The notes below the pieces were generated by a model, which was not told the DNA's origin, did no database searches, and saw only the letters and a list, made by a program, of their open reading frames with translations. Of a stretch of 64,000 nt of DNA, positions 1 through 7,839 are shown in pieces. The first letter of the stretch is position 1. The number at the start of each line of letters is the position of its first letter. The position numbers and the translations under genes are program-made. Source of the stretch: Candidatus Yanofskybacteria bacterium CG10_big_fil_rev_8_21_14_0_10_36_16 (lineage in GTDB: Bacteria > Patescibacteria > Paceibacteria > 2-02-FULL-40-12 > IGHO2-01-FULL-4-A); the NCBI GenBank assembly GCA_002794035.1, contig PCXQ01000001.1:18388-82387 (forward strand), in the 5' to 3' direction.

Positions 1-60
1 AAATATTGGTTTGGATTTTGGGCTTTGGATTTAGGATTTTTTAAAGATAATTTAATTAAG
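1..60. repeat. Degenerate 7-bp tandem repeat, intergenic
   Basis: About the first 45 bases read as degenerate heptamers on the + strand (TGGATTT, TGGGCTT, TGGATTT, AGGATTT). No gene is seen here. It lies just downstream of grpE on the minus strand, where dnaK would be expected further out in many hrcA-grpE-dnaK operons, but dnaK is not inside the window. The same heptamer style recurs inside secA near 48614-48660. Confidence 0.45.
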
Positions 61-77
61 ATAACTTTTTTTCTAAT

Positions 78-554
78 CTACTTGCTTATTCTTACTTTTG
101 CTGCCCTTATTATTTTTCCTCCTATTTCATATCCCGGCTGAACTTCTTCAACGACTGTGCCAGATTTTCCTCCTTCAGATTCGCCTATCGACTCATGTCT
201 TAAGGGATCAAAATCTTCACCAATTGTTTCAATCTTTGTGACGCCATTTTTACTTAGAAAACTTATAAATTTGCTTTTTATGTTTTCAAGACCTGTTACC
301 CATTCACTGTTTTCATCCCGCACTTTCTCAGGCAAATGACTAAGGGCAATATCAAATTCATCTATAAATGATACAAGCTGGATGACCAAGTCTTCGTTTG
401 CAAACTTTATAGCTGATTCAATTCTGCTGGACTCTTCTTTTTTGTAATTTAAAAGGTCAGCTTGGGCTCTTTTCCAACCGCCAAGATATTCCCCAGCTTG
501 TTTTTCGCATTCCTCAAGTTTTTTTTGGTTTTTTTGAATTTCCTTTTCAGACAT
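78..554 (-). CDS. grpE: GrpE, DnaK nucleotide exchange factor
   Basis: 158 aa cytoplasmic co-chaperone that releases ADP from DnaK. Residues about 1-60 are charged and helical, as expected for the long GrpE coiled-coil dimer. The C-terminal beta-wing carries the family signature (GEDFDPLRHESIG near residue 115, then a TVVEEVQPGYEIGGKIIRAA stretch). The length is at the short end of the family. The ATG start lies 6 nt after the hrcA stop, so both are co-transcribed from the CIRCE-controlled promoter. Assignment is by recognition of the conserved C-terminal signature; I see no defects. Confidence 0.95.
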   Translation of the reverse strand: MSEKEIQKNQKKLEECEKQAGEYLGGWKRAQADLLNYKKEESSRIESAIKFANEDLVIQLVSFIDEFDIALSHLPEKVRDENSEWVTGLENIKSKFISFLSKNGVTKIETIGEDFDPLRHESIGESEGGKSGTVVEEVQPGYEIGGKIIRAAKVRISK

Positions 555-560
555 AATTTT

Positions 561-1355
561 TTATTCCAACAGTAATGGTCTATTAGCTGTTAGGTTTAAA
601 TATTTTGTTGCAAATTTTACAAGGCCTAAGTTTCTTTCATAATCCATTCTCATAGGTCCTACTAGAGTTAGTGATCCTATATAGTTTTGTGGCAAGAGAT
701 ATCTGCTAATAATCACTGTTTCCCCGGACATTTCCTCTAGAGGGTTTTCTTTTCCTATTAGAATTTTTATATCTTTTCCAATATCCCCTGTCCCTACGCG
801 TATGGTCGGTATTATGTTTTCTGAACCAAATATTTCTCCGGCCATTTTTTCAAAAATTTCGTCAAATTCATCAAAAAAACTTGTAATATTAAATATCCTG
901 TCTATTTCTCTAAATTCGGGTAATGACATTAGTGCTGAAATTCCCGTTTTGTGAAATTCATTTTTTCCGATAATGCCAGTCATTATCATGTTGCCCGAAA
1001 GTCCCGAGAGAACTTTAGCTAACGCCTTATTTATATCGGATGGGTTGTTGAAATTTTTTTCTAGCTCTTCCTGAATTAATTCAGCTTCATTAATATCTAT
1101 GCGTGGTGTGTTCTGTATTATATTATCTACAAAATATCTGAAGGCTTTGTGAGTGGGCACTCTGCCTGAAGATGTGTGGGGGTGTGTTAGATACCCAAGA
1201 TCTTCAAGGTCATGCATATCTGCCCTAATAGTTGCGGAACTTACGCCAAGATTACCTCTGTTTTCAAGAAGCTTAGAACCTACAGGTTCAGCTGTTTGGG
1301 TGTATTCACGTATAATTGTTGACAATATTGCCTCTTGGCGTCCTGTTAAATCCAT
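561..1355 (-). CDS. hrcA: HrcA, heat-inducible transcription repressor
   Basis: 264 aa repressor that binds CIRCE operators and whose activity normally depends on GroE. The N-terminal winged helix (about residues 1-75) contains the family pattern GVSSATIRADMHDLEDLGYL and a following SSGRVPT motif. The middle and C-terminal dimerisation/GAF-like part is shorter than the roughly 340 aa of Bacillus HrcA, as is common in reduced genomes. A perfect CIRCE element sits about 200 bp upstream, so the gene very probably represses itself and grpE. Confidence 0.95.
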   Translation of the reverse strand: MDLTGRQEAILSTIIREYTQTAEPVGSKLLENRGNLGVSSATIRADMHDLEDLGYLTHPHTSSGRVPTHKAFRYFVDNIIQNTPRIDINEAELIQEELEKNFNNPSDINKALAKVLSGLSGNMIMTGIIGKNEFHKTGISALMSLPEFREIDRIFNITSFFDEFDEIFEKMAGEIFGSENIIPTIRVGTGDIGKDIKILIGKENPLEEMSGETVIISRYLLPQNYIGSLTLVGPMRMDYERNLGLVKFATKYLNLTANRPLLLE

Positions 1356-1540
1356 AAAAACAAATCATCGCTTTCGCAGGAAGTCCCCTACACAAATGGG
1401 CTTATCCTGCTCAAGTCTAAGAAGGTTAGCTCAATTTCTTTGTTAGTCACTCCGGTACTCCCTCAACGTATTATATATATGCTTCGGTTCGTTCCTCGTG
1501 CCCGCCTCGAACTTGAGCAAACGATGATTTTTTTGTTATA
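1356..1540 (-). promoter_or_regulatory. Folded 5' leader of hrcA-grpE
   Basis: The long untranslated leader is closed by nested perfect inverted repeats: AAATCATCG (1362-1370) with CGATGATTT (1522-1530), and inside it GCTCAAGT (1409-1416) with ACTTGAGC (1511-1518). A third stem, GCAGGA (1376-1381) with TCCTGC (1405-1410), competes with or borders the second. A GTG-initiated 20-codon reading frame lies inside the leader on the minus strand. The structure suggests an RNA element or an inserted palindromic repeat; function is unknown. Confidence 0.5.
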
Positions 1541-1545
1541 TTCCT

Positions 1546-1575
1546 ATTATATTACTGTTAGCACTCTCAAGTCAA
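1546..1575 (-). promoter_or_regulatory. Sigma70-type promoter for hrcA-grpE
   Basis: On the minus strand a TTGACT -35 box (1570-1575) and a perfect TATAAT -10 box (1546-1551) are 18 bp apart. The -35 box lies in the CIRCE spacer, so bound HrcA would block polymerase directly. Predicted start is near 1539. Confidence 0.75.
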
Positions 1576-1584
1576 GAGTGCTAA
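1558..1584. promoter_or_regulatory. CIRCE operator (HrcA binding site)
   Basis: Perfect match to the canonical CIRCE inverted repeat: TTAGCACTC, 9-bp spacer, GAGTGCTAA. It overlaps the promoter of hrcA-grpE and implies autoregulated heat-shock control. Confidence 0.97.
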
Positions 1585-1632
1585 TTTCATTATATACAGA
1601 CGTTAAAATAATGCAAGGGGTTTCATATAAAT

Positions 1633-1655
1633 AAAAACCCCGCTGTTGCGAGGTT
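1633..1655 (-). terminator. Intrinsic terminator
   Basis: On the minus strand a CCTCGC/GCGGGG hairpin (one mismatch) is followed by TTTTTATT. It closes the small membrane-protein gene at 1663-1968. Confidence 0.7.
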
Positions 1656-1662
1656 GCGTTGT

Positions 1663-1968
1663 TTAATAACGGCCTATTGAGAATTCTTCTATATATTTCA
1701 TTAAATAATCCGATGCTGTAATTTGTTTTGATCGAAGTTCTGGGCAAAATTCTTTTACTCTCCTATCTATGTGTTCACATGTTGGTATTAATTTTTTAAG
1801 TTCTTCCTGAACTGAATAATTTTCATCGTCAGTACAAACATCGTCTATTCTTTCTTTCAAGTCAAAATATTCGAATACAACTTGCAGTTTTCTTTCCAAA
1901 ACCCGAACTTCATTATACAAAAAGAATATTGCTAATATTCCGATTGCTATGATGATTCCGAGGCTCAT
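1663..1968 (-). CDS. Small single-pass membrane protein, unknown
   Basis: 101 aa. I start at the ATG at 1968 because a near-perfect Shine-Dalgarno AAGGAGGTGATC lies directly upstream; an in-frame ATG 39 nt earlier lacks one. Residues 2-18 form one hydrophobic segment, followed by a charged helical region and three cysteines. I do not recognise the family. A TM anchor with a cytoplasmic helical tail is all that can be said. It is a single-gene unit with its own terminator. Confidence 0.7.
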   Translation of the reverse strand: MSLGIIIAIGILAIFFLYNEVRVLERKLQVVFEYFDLKERIDDVCTDDENYSVQEELKKLIPTCEHIDRRVKEFCPELRSKQITASDYLMKYIEEFSIGRY

Positions 1969-2029
1969 GATCACCTCCTTGTAGGTGTGCTTGTTTAAAA
2001 TTAACAAAACGTTAATTAACTTGCAATAA

Positions 2030-2050
2030 AAAAGGGCTTATTGCCCTTTT
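2030..2050 (-). terminator. Intrinsic terminator overlapping a stop codon
   Basis: AAAAGGGC (2030-2037) pairs with GCCCTTTT (2043-2050); the stop codon of the 2038-2322 gene lies in the loop. On the minus strand the stem runs into a T tract. Confidence 0.7.
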
Positions 2051-2322
2051 GGATATACTTCTACAGGGTACCAATTCTTCCCTATAACAGGATGACATAC
2101 CTTACAATCACAGCATTGATATAGATCCCTGGATAACTGATAGAATTGAATTGAACCACAGATACAGCCAAGCTTGTGTTCTTTAGGATGTCCTAATTCA
2201 GATTTCCATACCACATATACTTTTAAGGGCGAGGATACTTCGGTGTGGAAGCCTTTTACCATTTCTGGATCGTCTAGTATGCGTTGCCATCCTTCATCTG
2301 GTTGTATTAGTGCAAAATTCAT
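2038..2322 (-). CDS. Small zinc-ribbon-like protein, unknown
   Basis: 94 aa with a CIC pair near residue 53 and a CCDCKVC cluster near residue 70, the layout of a small zinc ribbon. No signal peptide or TM. Start at 2322 is supported by an AAGGAT ribosome binding site. It diverges from the Nramp-like gene with about 60 bp between starts. I do not recognise the family. Confidence 0.6.
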   Translation of the reverse strand: MNFALIQPDEGWQRILDDPEMVKGFHTEVSSPLKVYVVWKSELGHPKEHKLGCICGSIQFYQLSRDLYQCCDCKVCHPVIGKNWYPVEVYPKGQ

Positions 2323-2386
2323 TTTGTTATCCTTCTTGTTTTTATATGTACTGACTAAAAAGTATCAAAATGGTAAAATAATATCA

Positions 2387-3664
2387 ATGCATGACAAGTT
2401 TAAAAAATTCTGGAAGTCATTAGGTCCCGGATTAATTACGGGAGCATCAGATGATGATCCTTCGGGAATCGCTACATATTCTATTGCAGGAGCAAAGTTC
2501 GGGCTGTCTGTTTTGTGGATGGCCATTTTTACGCTTCCGTTCATGATAACGATTCAGAGAATGGCGGGCCGAATTGGTCTTATTTCCGGCAAGGGCATAG
2601 CGGGTAATATGAAAAAACATTATCCACGTTTTGTCTTGGTGTCTGTGGCTTTGATGGCCGTTGCTCAAAATATAATAAATATAGGCGCAGATATTTCGGG
2701 CATGGCAGCCACCTTTGTGCTAACTGTTCCAATATCACCCCTGCTTTATTCTGTCATATTGGTTGCCGGTATCGTGCTTGCTTTGGTTTTTATCCCCTAT
2801 TATAAATTAGCTTCATATTTAAAATGGGTTGCAATCGTTATGTTTTCATACGTTATGGCGGCATTTTTTGTTCAGCATGACTGGTCAGAGGTGTTTAAGA
2901 GAACTGTTATTCCAGAAATTCATTTTTCTAAAGATTACTTTCTTATGATTATAGCTATTTTGGGCACAACTATTTCTCCCTATCTTTTCTTTTGGCAGGC
3001 ATCTGAACAGGTAGAGGAAGAAAGAGTCCATGTAGATAAAAAGCTGTCTCCTAAGCATCAGCATCACAAGAGACACCCTTCAAACATAGTGGTTGGAAGA
3101 GAGATTAATGTTATGTATAAGGATATAAAGTCAGGAATGTTTTTCTCTAATTTAATAATGTTTTTTGTAATTGTTATGGCCGCGTCTACTTTATTTAATA
3201 CAGGCCATTTTGAAGTTGAGACCATGGAACAGGTGGCATCAGTCTTAAAGCCTCTTGCTGGTCAATATGCTAATATATTATTTTTGATAGGCATAACAGC
3301 GGCAGGTGTCTTAGCGATACCTGTTTTGGCAGGGTCAGCTGCATATGTAATGGCAGAAACATTTGGCTGGAAAGATGGCCTGAATCATAGGTTTGACAAG
3401 GCAAAAGCTTTTTATACGGTTATAGCTGGGTCAACTGTTTTGGGTTTATTGATTCCTGTTTTTGGTTTTGACCCCGTTAAAGCATTGTTCTATACTGCTA
3501 TTTTGCATGGTATAACAGCGCCTTTTTTGATTTTTGCCATAATTCATATGGCAAATAACCCCAAAATTATGGGTAAATATATAAATAGGCACAGATCTAA
3601 TGTTGTGGGATATATTTTATTTTTAATTATGTCTGCTTCAACTATTTTGTTATTTTTCCTGTAG
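2387..3664 (+). CDS. Nramp-family divalent metal transporter
   Basis: 425 aa polytopic membrane protein with about 11 hydrophobic segments. TM1 carries DDDPSGIATYS in place of the canonical DPGN motif. The TM6 region reads TTISPYLFFWQAS, without the MPH motif of classical Mn/Fe carriers, so this belongs with Nramp-related proteins of uncertain ion choice (Mn, Mg or other). A His-rich, charged loop (KHQHHKRH, near residue 223) follows TM6. I start at the ATG at 2387 because the upstream extension is not hydrophobic-consistent and overlaps the divergent gene. cysS follows after 12 nt, probably co-transcribed. Confidence 0.85.
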   Translation: MHDKFKKFWKSLGPGLITGASDDDPSGIATYSIAGAKFGLSVLWMAIFTLPFMITIQRMAGRIGLISGKGIAGNMKKHYPRFVLVSVALMAVAQNIINIGADISGMAATFVLTVPISPLLYSVILVAGIVLALVFIPYYKLASYLKWVAIVMFSYVMAAFFVQHDWSEVFKRTVIPEIHFSKDYFLMIIAILGTTISPYLFFWQASEQVEEERVHVDKKLSPKHQHHKRHPSNIVVGREINVMYKDIKSGMFFSNLIMFFVIVMAASTLFNTGHFEVETMEQVASVLKPLAGQYANILFLIGITAAGVLAIPVLAGSAAYVMAETFGWKDGLNHRFDKAKAFYTVIAGSTVLGLLIPVFGFDPVKALFYTAILHGITAPFLIFAIIHMANNPKIMGKYINRHRSNVVGYILFLIMSASTILLFFL

Positions 3665-3676
3665 TTATTTATAAAT

Positions 3677-5107
3677 TTGAAAATATTTAACACTCTTACA
3701 AAGAAAAAGGAATCATTTAATTTACCCGATAAAAAAGTTCGGATGTTTGTTTGTGGTCCTACAGTTTATGACTACCCTCATATAGGACACGCCCGTACTT
3801 ATATAATGTTTGACGTTGTTGCTAAGTATCTTCGCCACGAAGGGTACGATGTTTTTTATTTACAAAATATCACAGATATTGATGATAAAATAATTGCCAG
3901 AGCTAAGGAGCAAGGCAGAGAGATAAAAGAACTTACAGAAGAATTTGAAAAAATATATATGGAGGATATGGTAGCCCTTGGTATTAATTCAGTTGATAAA
4001 TACGCCAGAGCCACAGAGCACATATCAGAGATTGTTGCGCAAGTTAAAAAGTTAATAGACAAAGGTCATGCGTATAAAATAGATCCTTCGGCAGAGCTCA
4101 GGACAAGCGGCCTCGCTTCTTCAGACGGGGCAGGCGGTTATTATTTTGATTTATCTACTTTTGAAGATTATGGTAAATTATCAGGCAGAACGGCGGCACA
4201 AGCCGAGGATTCAGTGTCTAGAATAGATGAAAGCGTGGGTAAACGAAACAAGGGTGACTTCGTGTTATGGAAACTGTCTAAGGAGGGCGAATCTGGTTGG
4301 GAATCAGAATTGGGTTACGGTAGACCCGGTTGGCATATTGAAGATACTGCAATAAGCGAGAAGTATCTAGGAGATCAATATGAAATTCATTGTGGCGCAC
4401 AGGATTTGATGTTTCCTCATCATGAATCAGAAATAGCCCAACAGGAAGCGGCTTCAGGCAAAAAGCCCTTTGTTAAGTATTGGTTGCATTCAGGACTGCT
4501 AACTGTAGAAGGAAAGAAGATGTCAAAGTCTCTTGGTAATTTTGTGACCATAAGAGATATATTAGAAAAATATCCTGCCGAAGCAGTTAGGATGATGTTC
4601 TTGATGAGTAATTATCGATCCCCTGTTGATTATAGTGAACAAAATTTAAAACAGGCAGAGGCAGCAGTTCAAAGAATTTCCGAATTTGTAAATAGGCTTA
4701 ATTTATCTAGCAGCCCAGGTGATAGTGGTTTAGATCGCATCATCTTAAATGATTCAAAAGAGCAGTTTGAAAAAGAAATGGACGATGATTTTAATACGCC
4801 GAAAGCTGTAGCTGTAATTTTTGATTTGATTAAGAAAATTAATCCAATGATTGACGAAGGCAAAATTAGCAAAGATGATGCAGAAATAACCTTAGGTATA
4901 TTAAATGAATTTAACGATGTTTTAGGGGTGGTTCCTGCAGAATATTCTAGTGTTCCTGATGAAATTAAAAAGCTTGCAAAAGAGCGCGAAGAATTAAGAA
5001 AAGACAAAAAATTTGAGGAAGCAGACAAAGCTCGGGATGAATTAAAAGAAAAAGGATTTAAAGTAGAAGATACAGAATGGGGCCCTTTGATTAAAAAGAT
5101 TAAATAA
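3677..5107 (+). CDS. cysS: Cysteinyl-tRNA synthetase
   Basis: 476 aa class I synthetase charging tRNA-Cys. It has the HIGH motif as PHIGHA (near residue 37), the zinc-ligand region CGPTVYDY, GRPGWHIE, and KMSKS (near residue 280). The start codon is TTG at 3677, the only one that gives the correct KIFNTLT N-terminus. Residues about 137-154, just before YYFDLSTFE, are a Ser/Gly/Ala-rich insertion absent from usual CysRS; its DNA (4084-4137) is GC-rich and resembles a dispersed repeat. Confidence 0.97.
   Translation: MKIFNTLTKKKESFNLPDKKVRMFVCGPTVYDYPHIGHARTYIMFDVVAKYLRHEGYDVFYLQNITDIDDKIIARAKEQGREIKELTEEFEKIYMEDMVALGINSVDKYARATEHISEIVAQVKKLIDKGHAYKIDPSAELRTSGLASSDGAGGYYFDLSTFEDYGKLSGRTAAQAEDSVSRIDESVGKRNKGDFVLWKLSKEGESGWESELGYGRPGWHIEDTAISEKYLGDQYEIHCGAQDLMFPHHESEIAQQEAASGKKPFVKYWLHSGLLTVEGKKMSKSLGNFVTIRDILEKYPAEAVRMMFLMSNYRSPVDYSEQNLKQAEAAVQRISEFVNRLNLSSSPGDSGLDRIILNDSKEQFEKEMDDDFNTPKAVAVIFDLIKKINPMIDEGKISKDDAEITLGILNEFNDVLGVVPAEYSSVPDEIKKLAKEREELRKDKKFEEADKARDELKEKGFKVEDTEWGPLIKKIK
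4084..4137 (+). repeat. In-frame GC-rich insertion in cysS
   Basis: A GC-rich 54-base block interrupts a conserved CysRS region without breaking the frame. It contains GAGCTCAGGACAAGC, close to the GACAAGCTCGGAGCC / GCTCAGGAT motifs near 48324-48347. I infer a palindromic repeat insertion; the exact ends are not certain. Confidence 0.45.
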
Positions 5108-5141
5108 AAACCCCGTGCTTTTTATACAAAAAGTTCGGGGT
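5106..5141 (-). terminator. Terminator between cysS and the convergent small gene
   Basis: CCCCG pairs with CGGGG, with an inner TTTTT/AAAAA pair. A TTTTTATTT tract follows on the minus strand, so it ends the 5158-5394 gene; it may also slow transcripts from cysS. Confidence 0.65.
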
Positions 5142-5157
5142 GGGTGGATTCCGTAGT

Positions 5158-5394
5158 TTAAGGTTGTTTTTGTCTTTTAAGTAGTTTTTTTTCTAATTCC
5201 TGCAGATCATCTAAGGCCAATTCTAATTGTGGGAGTTCAAATTTTCTACCGCATTTGTTGCATTTATAACCGTCACTGATGCCCGGTCCCATAACAAAGT
5301 CAAGCGGATTACTTGGCGGGGGTTGCACAACAAACACTTCCCAGATGTCACCGCCGCATTTACACTTTCCCCCATATTCTGGTTTCCTTGCCAT
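5158..5394 (-). CDS. Small CxCG zinc-ribbon protein, unknown
   Basis: 78 aa. The ATG at 5394 is preferred because GGAGGAGG lies a few bases upstream. CKCGG near residue 12 and CNKCGRKF near residue 46 make a four-Cys zinc ribbon; the C-terminus is a charged helix. Family not recognised. It diverges from the glycosyltransferase gene. Confidence 0.65.
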   Translation of the reverse strand: MARKPEYGGKCKCGGDIWEVFVVQPPPSNPLDFVMGPGISDGYKCNKCGRKFELPQLELALDDLQELEKKLLKRQKQP

Positions 5395-5412
5395 AATCCT
5401 CCTCCTTTTCAA

Positions 5413-7185
5413 ATGTTAAACATCAAAGTACAACTAATAGCTATAATTATAATAACAGCTTCTGTTGCTTTGTCAATGGCGTCTGTTTGGAATGATTCGG
5501 TGATTGTTGATGAAGTGCCTCACATTGGCGCTGGTTACTCATATCTTAAAAAGCAGGATATGAGAATTAATCCCGAACATCCCCCCCTAGTTAAAGACTT
5601 AGCTGCAATTCCGCTTTTATTTCAAGACATAAACCAAGATGCTTTTAAAGATCCTTCTTGGGCGGAGGCTTTAAACGGTCAGTGGGTGTTTGGCCGTAAT
5701 GTTATATTTGGCCAGGGCAATGATTCTCAAAAAATAACTCGTAGTGCAAAAATGCCGATGCTTGTGTTCTTTGTGCTGTCAGCTATTTTAGTGTTTCAAT
5801 GGAGTCGTAAGCTTTATGGAGACAAAGCTGGTCTAATGGCTTTGTTTTTATTTTCTTTTTCAACAACTATAATGGCTCATTCTCGCTTTGTTACGACAGA
5901 TGTGGCAGCTATGTTCGGTATCGTTTCAGCTACTTACTTCTATGTTAAATGGCTTGAAGAACACTCTAATAAAAATTTATGGATTGCAGGTCTTGTTTTG
6001 GGTGTTGCTTTAATTACAAAATTTTCAACTTTTCTACTCCTTCCCTTCTTTTTTATCTTAGCTTTTATTTACGGAATTTTATCAACAAATAGGTTTCATA
6101 CTACCTGCTACTTACTGCTTGTTACCATGGTGATAATTATTATTGCTTTTGTCTTTATCGTTTGGCCTGTATATTATTTCCACACAATAGGCTATCCAAC
6201 TGAACGCCAATTGTCTGATACCGTAGAAAACCTAAGCACATATGGTAATCGTAATTTTGCCGATATCGTGATTTGGATGGCGGATAAACCAGTTTTGCGA
6301 GCTTTGGGCCAGTATGGGCTCGGTCTTTTAATGGTTGTCCAGCGTTCTGTTGGAGGCAATACTACGTTTTTCCTTGGCGAAACATCAAAATATGGCTGGT
6401 GGTATTACTTCCCTGTTGTTTATTTCATAAAGGAAACTTTGGCATGGTGGGGACTCGTAATTATGGCTGTAATTACATTTGTAATAACTAAAACTCTAAG
6501 GCCTAGAATCGGACTTAAGGATTTTTTAAAGTCCAACTTCACTCAATTTGCGATGTTTCTTTGGCTCGTTGTTTATTGGTATACAAGTATGGACAGTACT
6601 TTAAATATTGGGGTCAGGCACTTATTACCAGTTTATCCATTTACGATTATTTTGGTGTCAGGACAAATAAGCCAAATTGCAGGCAGAATTAAGAGAGAGA
6701 CACAAACTTTGATTTTTACTTCTAACTTATTGATTATGATTTTGTTTACTTGGTATTTTGTTGAGAATATTCGTGTTTATCCTTATTATCTCACATACTT
6801 CAATCAAGCAGTTGGTGGTCCCTTAAATGGATATAAATATGTCGTTGATTCTAATCTTGATTGGGGTCAGGATTTGAAGCGACTTTCAGATTGGATTGAA
6901 AAAAATAATATTAAAAAAATTGAGGTTGATTACTTTGGTTGGGCTGATCAATCATATTATCTTGGTGATAAAGTTGTGTGGCTTTCGTCTGAAAAATATG
7001 GAGGATATGATGATTTTATCGCTAGAAATAAAACCGACGGCTGGATAGCTGTATCTGCCTCGTTTCTCCAAGGATCAGAGGGTCCAAAAGAAGAAGGTTT
7101 TAAACAGCCAAATTATTTGTGGCTTCATGAGCTTAAGCCAGTAACTGTTATAGGAAATTCAATTTTGATATACAATATTAAATAA
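5413..7185 (+). CDS. GT-C glycosyltransferase, PMT/ArnT-like (family 39)
   Basis: 590 aa integral membrane protein with about 12 hydrophobic segments. The first extracytoplasmic loop holds the acidic motif VDEVPHIGAGYSYL and a PEHPPLVKDL motif, as in dolichyl-phosphate-mannose protein mannosyltransferases and ArnT. These use a polyprenyl-phosphate sugar donor to modify proteins or lipids outside the membrane. The C-terminal NLDWGQDLKRL segment is typical of this subgroup. The acceptor cannot be read from sequence. The start at 5413 puts the TM1 signal anchor at the N-terminus; no clear SD. Confidence 0.85.
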   Translation: MLNIKVQLIAIIIITASVALSMASVWNDSVIVDEVPHIGAGYSYLKKQDMRINPEHPPLVKDLAAIPLLFQDINQDAFKDPSWAEALNGQWVFGRNVIFGQGNDSQKITRSAKMPMLVFFVLSAILVFQWSRKLYGDKAGLMALFLFSFSTTIMAHSRFVTTDVAAMFGIVSATYFYVKWLEEHSNKNLWIAGLVLGVALITKFSTFLLLPFFFILAFIYGILSTNRFHTTCYLLLVTMVIIIIAFVFIVWPVYYFHTIGYPTERQLSDTVENLSTYGNRNFADIVIWMADKPVLRALGQYGLGLLMVVQRSVGGNTTFFLGETSKYGWWYYFPVVYFIKETLAWWGLVIMAVITFVITKTLRPRIGLKDFLKSNFTQFAMFLWLVVYWYTSMDSTLNIGVRHLLPVYPFTIILVSGQISQIAGRIKRETQTLIFTSNLLIMILFTWYFVENIRVYPYYLTYFNQAVGGPLNGYKYVVDSNLDWGQDLKRLSDWIEKNNIKKIEVDYFGWADQSYYLGDKVVWLSSEKYGGYDDFIARNKTDGWIAVSASFLQGSEGPKEEGFKQPNYLWLHELKPVTVIGNSILIYNIK

Positions 7186-7207
7186 ATCTATTTAATATTA
7201 GGCATAT

Positions 7208-7234
7208 AAAAAACAACACTATGTGTTGTTTTTT
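7208..7234. terminator. Bidirectional intrinsic terminator
   Basis: AAAAAACAACAC (7208-7219) pairs perfectly with GTGTTGTTTTTT (7223-7234). It sits between the convergent glycosyltransferase and frr genes and works on both strands. Confidence 0.85.
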
Positions 7235-7272
7235 GATAAATTCTGTAAAGATATTGTTACAATGGTCTGAAA

Positions 7273-7830
7273 CTAGGTTTTCATTAATTCATCTTCTTTC
7301 TTTTTTTCCATTTCTTCAATTTTTTTATTGTAGCTGTCTACCAATTCTTGCAAATCTTCTTTTGATTTGAACTTTTCATCTTCACCTATTTCCTTGTTTT
7401 TTTCTAACTTTTGTATTTCATTCCAAGCATCTTCCCTGATTCGTCTTATTTTGATTCGTGTTTCTTCAGTTTTATTTTTTAATACCTTAACAAATTCTTT
7501 GCGCCGTTCTTCTGTTAGGGGCGGAATGTTTAGGCGGATTGTTTGGCCGTCTACCGCAGGATTAAGGCCTAAATCGCTTTTAGATATGGCACCTCTTATG
7601 GCTTCAATTGCATTTGCATCCCATGGTTGAATCATTAATGTCCTAGGCTCAGGCGTTGTTATTGAAGCAAGCTCTTTTATGTGCATTTTTTGGCCATAAA
7701 AATCAACTTGTATATCTTCAACTAAAGACGGGGTTGCCCTTCCAGTCCTAACGGTGCCAACTTCTTTATGATAGAAATCTACAGCAGATTCTAAGTTTTG
7801 TTTTGTTTTGGATAAAACTTCTTTTAACAT
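7273..7830 (-). CDS. frr: Ribosome recycling factor
   Basis: 185 aa, the standard length. RRF splits post-termination ribosomes together with EF-G. Signatures: EVGTVRTGRATPSLVED near residue 22, PEPRTLMIQPWD near residue 60, LNIPPLTEERRKEFVK near residue 100, and a long C-terminal helix. It lies 9 nt after the delta'-like gene, so the two probably form one transcript. Confidence 0.97.
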   Translation of the reverse strand: MLKEVLSKTKQNLESAVDFYHKEVGTVRTGRATPSLVEDIQVDFYGQKMHIKELASITTPEPRTLMIQPWDANAIEAIRGAISKSDLGLNPAVDGQTIRLNIPPLTEERRKEFVKVLKNKTEETRIKIRRIREDAWNEIQKLEKNKEIGEDEKFKSKEDLQELVDSYNKKIEEMEKKKEDELMKT

Positions 7831-7839
7831 GTTTGTAAA

